Positions 16,652 to 24,789 of a stretch of 49,265 nt of DNA are shown one piece after another; positions within the stretch are counted from its first letter, which is position 1, and every line of letters begins with the position of its first letter. Location: NCBI GenBank assembly GCA_009594865.1, contig VOPT01000014.1:1-49265 (forward strand), in the 5' to 3' direction. Position numbers and translations under genes: made by a program. This stretch comes from Nitrospira sp. (GTDB lineage: Bacteria > Nitrospirota > Nitrospiria > Nitrospirales > Nitrospiraceae). Below the pieces are notes generated by a model. That model saw nothing but the letters and a program-made list of their open reading frames with translations. It had not been told where the DNA came from and made no database searches.

Positions 16652-17332
16652 TTAGCTGACGTGCCCGTGGTGACCATTGCCATTCGTGCTCCCCTTCCCA
16701 TTGCTGCTCTTGGAGCCCTTCCGGTTGACACATTCCACCAAGTGCCAGAATTTCATCGGATTCACTTTTTCTTTTCGGGCCACGTGGAGGTCGGTGCCTT
16801 CGAGCACCGTGTTTAACGAGAGATCGGTACGGAAGCCAATGTGCTTGCAGAGCGGGGAAATGACTTTCTCCACGGCGGCAATCAGTTTATTGCCGTTGCT
16901 GAAGTGATTCAGCATGATGATGCGGCCGCCCGGCTTGCACACGCGGATCATTTCATTGACGACTTTTCGGTAATCGGGCACCGCGGTGACAACGTATGCC
17001 GCCATGACGGTGTCAAAGCTGTCGTCGGGGAATTCCATTTTTCCGGCGTCCATCAACATCAGCCGAACATGGTCCAAATGGTAGTGCGACTGGCGTTGTC
17101 TGGCCTTGGCCAGCATGCCTGAGGAGAGATCGATACCCGTAATGTTGCAGTTTTTAGGGTAATATTCGAGGGCGATTCCCGTTCCCACGCCGACTTCGAG
17201 AATGTGTTCTTCCGGGCGGATGCGGAGGTTGCGCACGCAGGCTTCGCGCGACTCATGAAAGATTTTCCCGAAGATATGATCGTAGACGCCGGAATAACTG
17301 GTGTACACACGCTCGACTTTGGCGATATCCAT
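16652..17332 (-). CDS. SAM-dependent methyltransferase, PmtA/UbiE-like
   Basis: 226 residues. A Rossmann-type class I methyltransferase: VYDHIFGKIFHESRE before motif I, ILEVGVGTG at 44-52 (SAM loop), GIDLSSGMLAKA (motif II), DAGKMEFPDDSFDTV and the GGRIIMLNH strand. Overall it resembles bacterial phosphatidylethanolamine N-methyltransferase (PmtA) and UbiE-type enzymes, so a membrane lipid or quinone is the likely substrate. The last 22 residues are a low-complexity tail rich in Asn, Gly, Ser and His that is not part of the fold. A good ribosome binding site (GGAGGG) precedes the ATG. A 13-base palindrome (17371-17383) lies upstream. Confidence 0.85.
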   Translation of the reverse strand: MDIAKVERVYTSYSGVYDHIFGKIFHESREACVRNLRIRPEEHILEVGVGTGIALEYYPKNCNITGIDLSSGMLAKARQRQSHYHLDHVRLMLMDAGKMEFPDDSFDTVMAAYVVTAVPDYRKVVNEMIRVCKPGGRIIMLNHFSNGNKLIAAVEKVISPLCKHIGFRTDLSLNTVLEGTDLHVARKEKVNPMKFWHLVECVNRKGSKSSNGKGSTNGNGHHGHVS

Positions 17333-17370
17333 CGTCCCTCCGCAAAATCACGCCGCTCTGCCCGCACAAC

Positions 17371-17383
17371 TCTGCAGTGCAGA
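17371..17383. promoter_or_regulatory. 13-bp palindrome upstream of the methyltransferase gene
   Basis: TCTGCAGTGCAGA is a perfect 6-base inverted repeat around one central G, 38 bases before the methyltransferase start. It lies in the 255-base gap between this leftward gene and a rightward membrane-protein gene, so it could be an operator for either. No matching regulator is encoded next to it. Confidence 0.35.
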
Positions 17384-17587
17384 AGTGACGGCGATAAGAA
17401 GTGTGGCGTGGAAAATCTATGAAGGCGGGAACGCAACTCGGATGACTCGTCCTCACCCGCCGGATAAGAACGGGCTTAATGTAGCCAATGCGCGGATGGG
17501 TAGTCAACAGGTTCCTCCCGCTTTTTGCCTGCCGTCATCGTCTGTTCAGACTTGATTCTCCGTAAAGCCCTATGGGAAGTTTCGGCT

Positions 17588-18217
17588 ATGATGCTCGCCG
17601 GTGCGTTTGCCATCGTGCTGCTTATCGGATTGATCGTGGGCGACTGGATGTACTTTACCCGCCTGTCGTCCGATGCCACCCGCTACGGTTATGGAATCGG
17701 GCAAGTGCAGGACCGGTTTGTGGCTCTCACTCTTCCCACCCTCCTGCGCGCATTCGACACGAACGGGTTTTTGAGTTTGCCTCACGGGGTCGCCCGCGTG
17801 TTCCCCGACGCGAATCGCATGATCATCCGCCCCACGCATCGCCTGTTCTCGATGCGCTTCCGCACGGCCTGGCCCCTGAAGGGCAGCATCGAATTGGCAT
17901 CGGACCCTGAGGGCCTGCGCATGGTGTGCACGAAGCGGGTACCCTGGTCTTCCTCGATCTTGACGTTCCTCTGGTTCAGTCTCGTCGGGTTCGGAACACT
18001 GGGGTTCCTCATCACCTACGTGCTTCAGGGCGGACTCGAATCATTGGGAAGTGTGTTGCTCGGGGTTGGCGTAACGGGCGTGGGATTGATCGTCGTCGCC
18101 TTTGGACTGCTGACAGTCACGGTGGCCTACCGCATCGAAAACACGCGGCTTATGCTCGTGTATACGGAGCTCAGAGACGTGGCGATGGCCAATGAAGGAG
18201 CAGCATCGCGCCTATAA
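17588..18217 (+). CDS. Predicted membrane protein of unknown function
   Basis: 209 residues from the ATG at 17588; an in-frame TTG at 17525 would extend it but breaks the usual membrane-start pattern. Three membrane helices are visible: residues about 2-22 (AGAFAIVLLIGLIVGDWMYF), a second near 125-147 (ILTFLWFSLVGFGTLGFLIT) and a third near 152-178. Between the first two lies a loop of about 100 residues with LPHGVARVF and MIIRPTHRLFSMRFR, probably on one side of the membrane. I recognise no domain. It is divergent from the methyltransferase gene and convergent with a small cytosolic protein gene 47 bases away. Confidence 0.7.
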   Translation: MMLAGAFAIVLLIGLIVGDWMYFTRLSSDATRYGYGIGQVQDRFVALTLPTLLRAFDTNGFLSLPHGVARVFPDANRMIIRPTHRLFSMRFRTAWPLKGSIELASDPEGLRMVCTKRVPWSSSILTFLWFSLVGFGTLGFLITYVLQGGLESLGSVLLGVGVTGVGLIVVAFGLLTVTVAYRIENTRLMLVYTELRDVAMANEGAASRL

Positions 18218-18264
18218 TGCACTTAGAAGGTCGCCTGTGTCCGGCACGCTTTCGCGACCCTGCC

Positions 18265-18621
18265 CTACGCTTTGGCGCGATACAGGTCGAGCAGATGGTT
18301 GAATTCGGGCGGCAGGTCTAGTGGGGCACCGGAGCGTGCCAGGCCCGAAATAATCCCTCGATGCTTCTGGATGAGGCCCGATTCGATGAAGGCCTGACGA
18401 AAGTGGGTCCAGCGCTGGGTCTCGTCCATGCCCAGGCGTTGCAGTTCCTCCGGTGGTAAGGCTTTGAGCACGGTGGTGAGAGTACCCAAGGCCTTTTCGA
18501 CGCTGTCGTAGGGAGCGGCCAATTTGAGGCGGCTGTAAAAGTCGTCAAGCTGTCTGCGGAATTCATCCCGGAGTGATTCGATCGGCCCTGTTCCGCGTTG
18601 AGAGACCTTCTGTTCGCCCAT
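18265..18621 (-). CDS. Hypothetical small helical protein
   Basis: 118 residues from the ATG at 18621, chosen because GGGAG stands nine bases before it; a longer in-frame start at 18696 would add 25 residues with poor character and run towards the divergent lipoprotein gene. The protein is mostly alpha-helical, rich in Leu, Arg and Glu, with an amphipathic stretch at about 10-60 (IESLRDEFRRQLDDFYSRL) and no membrane segment. It might be an adaptor or structural protein; I do not recognise it. Divergent from the lipoprotein gene starting at 18729. Confidence 0.65.
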   Translation of the reverse strand: MGEQKVSQRGTGPIESLRDEFRRQLDDFYSRLKLAAPYDSVEKALGTLTTVLKALPPEELQRLGMDETQRWTHFRQAFIESGLIQKHRGIISGLARSGAPLDLPPEFNHLLDLYRAKA

Positions 18622-18728
18622 GCCCGTACTCCCTTGCCCTATCAGGTGTTCGGAAAGCTTACGAGAGGAAGGCGCTGCGGCGCAACGCGTTTTCATGCGA
18701 GACGGTCATTTTTTTAATGGAGGTTGTG

Positions 18729-19205
18729 ATGAGCGTTCGATCCCTGTGTCTTCTTGTCGGTGTGCTGCTTGCCGGACTGACCGGTTGTTCCCATCACCAT
18801 GGCAGTTATGAGCATGCCAAGGGAGACGCTTACTGGGGCAAGGCTTCTCAGGACGTCAGCGGTCTGGTGGAAAAACATGTCAAGAATCCGGAGACCGTCA
18901 AGCAGGTGAATGTGGTGATGGGAGAGTTGATCACCGAAATCAAGTCGGCTCGGGAACAGCAACGCCAGGCGCATCGCGCACTCTATGAGCTGAATGCGAA
19001 CTATTCGGCTTCGCCTGAGGAGTTTACGAAGATCCTCGACGAACTGAATAACAACCGGATGCGCTCATCGGCCAAAATTTTGGGGCTTCGGTTCAAGATG
19101 AAAGCGCTATTGACCGCCGAGGAATGGACCGCGCTGTCCGACGAAATGAAGCGGTACGGCAGTCGTTACTACGGAACAGGCGCGGAGGGCATGTCGGCGC
19201 ACTAG
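18729..19205 (+). CDS. Predicted lipoprotein resembling periplasmic Spy/CpxP-type helical proteins
   Basis: 158 residues. The ATG at 18729 has a strong ribosome binding site (GGAGG) five bases upstream; longer starts at 18573 or 18717 are less likely. The N-terminus is a lipoprotein signal ending in LTGC with C20 as the lipidated residue, followed by a His-rich HHH. The rest is helical, with FTKILDELNNNRMRSSAKI and a final LLTAEEWTAL helix, the arrangement seen in Spy/CpxP-like and zinc-resistance-associated periplasmic proteins that bind unfolded proteins or metals. This assignment is by resemblance only. Confidence 0.7.
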   Translation: MSVRSLCLLVGVLLAGLTGCSHHHGSYEHAKGDAYWGKASQDVSGLVEKHVKNPETVKQVNVVMGELITEIKSAREQQRQAHRALYELNANYSASPEEFTKILDELNNNRMRSSAKILGLRFKMKALLTAEEWTALSDEMKRYGSRYYGTGAEGMSAH

Positions 19206-19223
19206 CATGGGAGCCATCGCTCG

Positions 19224-19832
19224 TTAGGCCAGACTGTGGAGGCCGGGTCGATGGTTGAGGAACAGCAGGTGGGTGTCGGATTCGGTCACTTCGAGTCCGC
19301 TGACCCCGGCATGGTCGATGCGCGCCTGACGCAGCGCATTCATATCGAGTCGGAGATAATGGGCCAGCAACGCCCGAATCACATCGCCATGGGATACAAA
19401 CACGTAGGGGCCCTCCTGCGCAATCTGGAGGGCCTCTTCAACGGCCGCCACCGCGCGCAGCTGGACTTCCCGGAGCGTTTCGCCGCCTGACGGCCGGGCT
19501 CGATCCGGCTGAGCATACCAGTCGCGCTTGGCCGGGTCCTCCGCCAAGTCCTTCCAGTACCGATTGATCCAGTTGCCCACGCCGATCTCGCTCAGTCCCG
19601 GGGCATGATGTACCGGCGCTGCATGTGTACGACCGACGAGGTCGGCGGTTTGCACCGCGCGCAAGACAGGGCTGGTCACGATGCTCGCGATGGGAGTATG
19701 CGCCAGCATCTCGGCGCAGGCGCGGGCTTGTTGTTCGCCGGTCTGGTTCAAGGGGATCGGCTGATTGCCCATGACTTGCCCCGATCGATTCCAGTCCGTT
19801 TCTCCATGTCGGATCAGCAACAGCGTTGGCAT
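19224..19832 (-). CDS. Histidine phosphatase (phosphoglycerate mutase-like)
   Basis: 202 residues from the ATG at 19832. A longer start at 19904 would overlap the upstream gene, and MPTLLLIRHGETDWN is the usual beginning. R8-H9-G10 is the RHG signature in which H9 is phosphorylated; the second catalytic His is H148 in VSHGD. SPVLRAVQTAD and SGGETLREVQ complete the branch-1 histidine-phosphatase pattern. Members act on phosphoglycerate, alpha-ribazole phosphate, fructose bisphosphate or other phosphates; the sequence does not decide which. The gene starts 20 bases after the stop of the Asp-box lipoprotein on the same strand, so they are probably co-transcribed. Confidence 0.9.
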   Translation of the reverse strand: MPTLLLIRHGETDWNRSGQVMGNQPIPLNQTGEQQARACAEMLAHTPIASIVTSPVLRAVQTADLVGRTHAAPVHHAPGLSEIGVGNWINRYWKDLAEDPAKRDWYAQPDRARPSGGETLREVQLRAVAAVEEALQIAQEGPYVFVSHGDVIRALLAHYLRLDMNALRQARIDHAGVSGLEVTESDTHLLFLNHRPGLHSLA

Positions 19833-19852
19833 CGGGCAATCTCTGCGCCTCG

Positions 19853-20902
19853 TTATGGCGCGGGTGCGGCTTGGGTTGGCCCGGTCAGAGGAACCGGCGC
19901 CCAATGTTGGCCCCCGTCGGTCGATCGGTATAATCCGCTCCCGTTGGTGCCGAGATACAGCAGCCGGGGATCACTGGCGCTGAGGCTGATCGTGCGGATA
20001 TTCGTGGTCGTGAGTCCCTCATTGTGCGGTTGCCAGGTGTTTCCCCCATCGGTTGTTTTCCGCACGCCATCCGGTCCACCGATGTAGAAAATGTTGGCAT
20101 CCGTGGGATGCAGCGCCAGAGTGCTGATGAATTGGTTCGATAATCCTTGCCCGATCTGTTCCCAATACTCGCCACGATTGCTCGATCGAAACAGGCCCTT
20201 GGTGGTGGCGGCATAGACCACTTCGGAATTCCGCGGATCCACGGCCAGCACATTCACGCCGAGCGCCATGGCGGCGTTCAACACCTCGTCGGGAATGAGC
20301 CCGTTATTTTTTTTCTGCCAGCTCGTGCCGCCATCTTCGCTGCGATAGGTGCCGCCCGTCGTTCCCGCATACAACACGCGGGGATGCTGGTGATCCATGG
20401 TGATGCAGGTCACGATGTGCACTTCCTTCATCCCGGCCATGCGTTCTTCCCATTCCCGCCCTCCATTTTTGGAGAGGAAGGCGCCGACCGTCGTGGCGAG
20501 GTAGATGAGCTCGGTGTGCTCGGGATGAAAAATGATCTCATTGATGAATGACACGTGCTCCTTGAGCCCGACATTGTGGGGAAGCCAATGCTGCCCGCCG
20601 TCGGGACTCTTGTAAATAGCATCGCCCATGGTGCCGGCATAGACGGTGGCTGGGAGCTTCGGGTCGATGCCTAAGGTGGTGACGCGGCGCGCAGTGAACG
20701 CCGGAAACTGTTCCCACGTCGCCCCGCCGTCCCGCGTTTTATGCACGGCGTCGTTCGTGGCCACATACACAATGTTAGGGTTCGACGGATGGAGCGCGAT
20801 CGAGACCACGGCCGATTCACGGCTGCCGCAGGCCAGGAGAAACACGCCGACCAGACAGACTGACAGCCGGAAGAGAGCGGCCATGCGAGTGCGTAAGGAC
20901 AT
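19853..20902 (-). CDS. Asp-box beta-propeller lipoprotein (Ycf48/HCF136-like)
   Basis: 349 residues from the ATG at 20902; an earlier in-frame start at 20926 is possible. A lipoprotein signal precedes C25 (GVFLLAC). Seven Asp-box motifs of the form S/T-x-D-x-G-x-x-W are seen, for example KTRDGGATW, KSPDGGQHW, RSEDGGTSW, KTTDGGNTW and RSTDGGQHW, with two degenerate ones (LSKNGGREW, RSSNRGEYW); each ends a blade of a seven-bladed beta-propeller. Between them recur xxVYAG/xxIYLA strands. Ycf48-like propellers help assemble membrane complexes, and other members are sialidase- or sortilin-like; function here is unknown. Probably anchored to the membrane and facing the periplasm. Confidence 0.88.
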   Translation of the reverse strand: MSLRTRMAALFRLSVCLVGVFLLACGSRESAVVSIALHPSNPNIVYVATNDAVHKTRDGGATWEQFPAFTARRVTTLGIDPKLPATVYAGTMGDAIYKSPDGGQHWLPHNVGLKEHVSFINEIIFHPEHTELIYLATTVGAFLSKNGGREWEERMAGMKEVHIVTCITMDHQHPRVLYAGTTGGTYRSEDGGTSWQKKNNGLIPDEVLNAAMALGVNVLAVDPRNSEVVYAATTKGLFRSSNRGEYWEQIGQGLSNQFISTLALHPTDANIFYIGGPDGVRKTTDGGNTWQPHNEGLTTTNIRTISLSASDPRLLYLGTNGSGLYRSTDGGQHWAPVPLTGPTQAAPAP

Positions 20903-20975
20903 CACCGTGGTCGCAGACCTAACCACAGCGTCGCCACTGAGTCAAGGTGAGACATCATTCAGAAAGCGTGAAGCA

Positions 20976-22115
20976 TTAGAGTTTCGGCGTAAACCGTTCG
21001 GCATATCCGGTCATTTCGACATAGCCTCTGCCGGTCACGTGTGCGCCTCGCACCTGACCGGAGGCAGACACGGCCCCTTCCCAATAGGTCACGCGGGTGC
21101 TGCGGGACGTATCCAATTCCTGGTCTGCAAGCAGCGAATCCACGGTCAAATCGATTCCTAGAGCAGGCACCGTGAGTCGCCACCGTTGCGGGTACCGTCC
21201 TTTAGAACGTGGACTGGTCCAGTAGGCCAACGGTTCGATGGTGAGGTCCTTCGCGTCGAGCGGCTGTATGTGCCCGTCGGCCAGGACCAAGGTCCCGCTT
21301 GAGACCGGGTCGCTCGATCCATCTGTGCGGCGCAAGGAATACCACATAAGTTCCGTGGAGTCGCTTAACTGGAGGCTGAACCAATCCCATCCCACCACAT
21401 TCTGTCCCAAATCGGCAGAGCCGAATTCATGATCCATCCAGCTGAGACCGGTGACGGCAACGGTTTCGGTGCCGACTCGAATCTGCCCTTCGGTCGCAAG
21501 ACGAGTCAGCGAATAATAGTGCGAAGCTTGTCCGGGATCGGCGCCTTTTCGGCTGATGCCGCCCCGCCCATGGATGATCGGCGGTTTTTCCGGAACGACC
21601 GTAAGATCGATCGCCACGCTGTCGATTGCGGCCTGAAGTTGGTGGTTCGGTGCAGGGTGATCCTCCATCCGGAGAGACCAGCGGTCCACCCACACGTGTA
21701 ACCGGCCCGTCTCCGCGCCGGCCTTGCCGAGTCCGTCGCGGCTGACTTTGTCGGCATAATAGAATCGTCCGCTACTCAGGTCGGTCAGGGCGAAATGGGC
21801 CAGATAGAGTTGCTGAAGAGACCACTTCGACGGCAGGGTCTGAATCTGATCAGGAGGAATGCCCCGGCGAAAAAAGGTGAGTTCAAATCCGAATCGACGG
21901 CCGTCGGCCGCGGTGAGATGGCCGGTGTAATACCACCATTCAGTCCTGAACCGTTCGTGTGCTCCATGATCGCGGGGGAACCGGTACTCATAACCCGGTA
22001 CGGCCGTGTCGAAGACGCGAGTGGCCTCCTCCGTCGCAACGGCCAGCGTGGTAAAGGCAGGCCGTCCCGCCAAAAGCAGAAGGGCAATCACCCATGCGAG
22101 ACGCAGTTTTGTCAT
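20976..22115 (-). CDS. Secreted AttH/CrtC-like (carotenoid-hydratase family) lipocalin-type protein
   Basis: 379 residues. Residues 1-26 look like a signal peptide. The AttH/CrtC family pattern is clear: FRTEWWYYTGHL near 57-68, RRFGFELTFFRRGI, LAHFALTDL, the GLSWMDHEFG segment, VGWDWFSLQL and SGTLVLADG in the second half. The family holds carotenoid 1,2-hydratase (CrtC) and many proteins of unknown activity, with two lipocalin-like beta-barrel domains. No other carotenoid gene is present here, so hydratase activity is not implied; a secreted protein binding or modifying a hydrophobic compound is as far as the sequence goes. A small leftward open frame overlaps its start (see findings). Confidence 0.88.
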   Translation of the reverse strand: MTKLRLAWVIALLLLAGRPAFTTLAVATEEATRVFDTAVPGYEYRFPRDHGAHERFRTEWWYYTGHLTAADGRRFGFELTFFRRGIPPDQIQTLPSKWSLQQLYLAHFALTDLSSGRFYYADKVSRDGLGKAGAETGRLHVWVDRWSLRMEDHPAPNHQLQAAIDSVAIDLTVVPEKPPIIHGRGGISRKGADPGQASHYYSLTRLATEGQIRVGTETVAVTGLSWMDHEFGSADLGQNVVGWDWFSLQLSDSTELMWYSLRRTDGSSDPVSSGTLVLADGHIQPLDAKDLTIEPLAYWTSPRSKGRYPQRWRLTVPALGIDLTVDSLLADQELDTSRSTRVTYWEGAVSASGQVRGAHVTGRGYVEMTGYAERFTPKL

Positions 22116-22293
22116 GAAGAAATCAGCGACCAGTCCGGCAGGTCAGTCCACATGGGCTCGCCAACACTCCCTGTCTTTTTTGATGGACAGTCGATGAAAC
22201 GCCAGTATCCATGCATATTTTGCGATGTTGTGCCACCTGATGCGACCTCGTGGCAGCGTTGACAACTTTGCAAAGCATCAGCTATCGTGAGCC

Positions 22294-22983
22294 ATGTTTC
22301 CTGAGTCTGAACGCGAGCCGTCGAACCGGGAGTTGTCGGGAAAGGTGCAGCCATTTCCTGTCCCGGAGCGCATCCCCTTATTTCCTCTGCCGAACGTCGT
22401 CTTCTTTCCCAAGACCTATCTCCCGCTCCATGTGTTTGAGCCCCGGTATCGCCAGATGGTAGCGGATGCGGCTGCGGGAGGGCAATGCATCGGCATGGCG
22501 TTATTGAAGGAAGGCTGGGAGGAACAGTACGAAGGAAATCCTCCGATTTTTTCCATTGGTTGCGTCGGGCGATTGGCGAGCGTCCAAATGCTTTCCGATG
22601 GCCGCTCCAACATCCTGCTGCAAGGGCTGGAACGCTACGAAATTCACGAAGAATTCTTTGAAAAAGGTTATCGCGAAGCCCGTATCACGTTGAAGCCGCG
22701 CGACGGGTCGGTGTTCCTGGACCAGGCGTTGCGCCGGTACTTGATGGGCGTGCTCGATGAATATTTGAAAGCCGATGAGGAGGCCTCCCCGCTGCACAGC
22801 TTGATCCGCCCCGACGTGAGCGACGAGGTGTTTGTCAATTCGCTTTCCACCTATCTCGACTGTACGCCGCTGGAAAAACAATTCCTCCTGGAAGCAGAGC
22901 ATGTGCCGCAGCAAGCTCGCCGCCTGAGCGATTTGATTCAATTCAAGCTGGCGGAGCGGCGCGGCGCCGGAGGATGGGGCTGA
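22294..22983 (+). CDS. Lon-protease substrate-binding-domain protein (stand-alone LON domain)
   Basis: 229 residues. The LON N-terminal domain is seen without the AAA or peptidase parts: IPLFPLPNVVFFPKTYLPLHVFEPRYRQMV at 27-56, GCVGRLASVQMLSDGRSNI and the helical C-terminal half to residue 215. Such stand-alone proteins are common in bacteria; their job is not well defined, perhaps protein recognition. The first 20 residues are charged and variable. The stop overlaps the start of the ABC ATPase gene by one base (TGATG), which implies co-translation and an operon that continues through two ABC genes and a SirB1-type gene. Confidence 0.9.
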   Translation: MFPESEREPSNRELSGKVQPFPVPERIPLFPLPNVVFFPKTYLPLHVFEPRYRQMVADAAAGGQCIGMALLKEGWEEQYEGNPPIFSIGCVGRLASVQMLSDGRSNILLQGLERYEIHEEFFEKGYREARITLKPRDGSVFLDQALRRYLMGVLDEYLKADEEASPLHSLIRPDVSDEVFVNSLSTYLDCTPLEKQFLLEAEHVPQQARRLSDLIQFKLAERRGAGGWG

Positions 22984-23954
22984 TGTCGCGGCCGGTCGCT
23001 ATTGACGTATCCCACCTCGGGAAGACGTACGACAAGGTACGGGCGGTCGAGGACCTCTCGTTTCAGGTCTACACCGGAGAAATTTTCGGCCTCCTCGGGC
23101 CGAACGGGGCAGGGAAAAGCACGACGCTCCGGATTCTGATCACCCTGCTGAATCCCACCTCCGGATCGGCCAGGATTTTCGGCCTGGATTCCGTGAAGGA
23201 TGCGGACCGCGTCCGGCAGACCATCGGGTATGTCCCGCAAGAGCGGGCGATAGACCGGTTTCTCACGGGTCGGGAACATCTCGAATTACTGGCCGACCTC
23301 TACCATCTTTCCGCGGACGATGCGGCGAAACGAATCCCCCAGTTGTTAAAATTGGTGGAATTGGAACAGCAGGCGGACCGTCCCGCGAAAACCTACTCCG
23401 GCGGCATGAAGCGCAAGTTGGATATTGCCTGCGGGCTCTTGCCCGATCCCAAAATTCTCTTTCTTGATGAGCCGACGCTGGGGCTGGACGTGCAGAGTCG
23501 GTTGCGTATCTGGGACCATGTGCGGGCCATGCGGGAGCGTGGGATCACCGTGGTTATGACGACCAACTATTTGGATGAGGCCGACCGACTGTGCGACCGG
23601 ATCGCCATCATCGATGGGGGACGGATCAAAGCGCTGGGCGCCCCCAACGAACTGAAAGTCGGGTTGGGCGGAGACCTCGTCTCGCTGACGGTGCGCGAAC
23701 ATGATCGCGTCGAGAAGCTGGCGGCGGCCATCAGAGACCTTCCGGCCATTCGTGCGGTCGCAACCACCACCAACGGTCTGGACATTCGGGTGGATTCCCC
23801 CGAAAAAGCCTTGCCGGCTATCCTTGACGCGGCCAATCGTCTGACCTGCCAGCTGGAGTTTATCGATTATCACCGGCCACGGTTGGATGACGTGTTTATT
23901 GCCCATACCGGGCGATCCATTAAGGACGACCAGCCGAGGGCCGAGGACTCATAA
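22983..23954 (+). CDS. ABC-2 exporter ATPase, DrrA family
   Basis: 323 residues from the ATG at 22983, chosen because GGAGG stands nine bases before it; a second ATG at 22974 lies too close to that site. Walker A GPNGAGKST with K45, GYVPQERAIDRFLTG (Q-loop), YSGGMKRKLDIA (signature), ILFLDEPTLGLD (Walker B) and MTTNYLDEADRLCDRIAI mark the ATPase. The extra C-terminal 80 residues follow the daunorubicin-resistance (DrrA) pattern. With the permease 29 bases downstream it should export lipids, drugs or another hydrophobic compound through the inner membrane; the substrate is unknown. Confidence 0.95.
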   Translation: MSRPVAIDVSHLGKTYDKVRAVEDLSFQVYTGEIFGLLGPNGAGKSTTLRILITLLNPTSGSARIFGLDSVKDADRVRQTIGYVPQERAIDRFLTGREHLELLADLYHLSADDAAKRIPQLLKLVELEQQADRPAKTYSGGMKRKLDIACGLLPDPKILFLDEPTLGLDVQSRLRIWDHVRAMRERGITVVMTTNYLDEADRLCDRIAIIDGGRIKALGAPNELKVGLGGDLVSLTVREHDRVEKLAAAIRDLPAIRAVATTTNGLDIRVDSPEKALPAILDAANRLTCQLEFIDYHRPRLDDVFIAHTGRSIKDDQPRAEDS

Positions 23955-23983
23955 CTGTTGCCGAGGAGCATGCAGGCCGGGGT

Positions 23984-24763
23984 ATGAAAGAATATTCGCA
24001 GGAGATTCGTGCGCTGACGATGCGCTGGGTACGGCGGCTGAGCCGGGAAAAGTTTAGCATGCTGTTTACGCTCGTGCAGCCGATGTTGTTCTGGCTAATC
24101 TTCTTCGGCAACCTGTTTCAACGCGCGGCGGACCTGCAGGTGACCCAGTCGTCGAGTTACATCAGTTTTTTGACCGCCGGGGTGGTGGTCATGACGGTGC
24201 TCAATAACGGGCTGGCCGGTGGCGTCGATCTCCTATTCGATAAGGAAAACGGGTTTCTCGAACGGCTGATGTCCACGCCGATTCACCGCACCTCAGTCAT
24301 CCTGAGCCGGTTCATTTTTGTGACGACCATCACGTCGCTGCAGGTCCTGGTCATTCTGGCGGTGGCCTGGCTGTTCGGCGTGCATCCGGTCACCGGCTTG
24401 GCGGGCGTCGCGACGATTTTGCTCATCGGCATGATGTTCGGAGTGGGCTTAACGGCCATCTCGATGGCCATGGCGTTTTCCGTCAAAAGCCACGGCGACT
24501 TCTTTTCCGTGCTCGGCTTCCTTTCGCTGCCCATGATTTTTTTGAGCTCTGCGTTAGTGCCCCTGGCCGCCATGCCGGGCTGGATGGGATTTCTCGCCCA
24601 GTTCAATCCGATGACCTGGGCCATTGATGCCGTCCGTCCGCTCATTCTCCAGGGATGGGCCGAGGCCTTGCCTCATGTCGGCATGGTGATCGGCGTGATG
24701 GTGTTGTTCGATGCGCTCTGTCTGTATGGTGGTGCGCGGGCCTTCCGGCGGGCGATCGGGTGA
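23984..24763 (+). CDS. ABC-2 exporter permease, DrrB family
   Basis: 259 residues with six predicted membrane helices and an ABC-2 permease pattern: IRALTMRWVRRLSREK before helix 1, MLFWLIFFGNLF, the MTVLNNGLAGGVDLLFDKENGFLERLMSTP segment (coupling helix region) and SLPMIFLSSALVPL followed by FNPMTWAIDAVRPLI near the end. It is the partner of the DrrA-type ATPase encoded just upstream on the same strand. A SirB1-type gene follows 26 bases later, so the four genes 22294-25650 look like one transcription unit. Confidence 0.94.
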   Translation: MKEYSQEIRALTMRWVRRLSREKFSMLFTLVQPMLFWLIFFGNLFQRAADLQVTQSSSYISFLTAGVVVMTVLNNGLAGGVDLLFDKENGFLERLMSTPIHRTSVILSRFIFVTTITSLQVLVILAVAWLFGVHPVTGLAGVATILLIGMMFGVGLTAISMAMAFSVKSHGDFFSVLGFLSLPMIFLSSALVPLAAMPGWMGFLAQFNPMTWAIDAVRPLILQGWAEALPHVGMVIGVMVLFDALCLYGGARAFRRAIG

Positions 24764-24789
24764 GCGCGGTTACGCACCGGGGATCTTCC

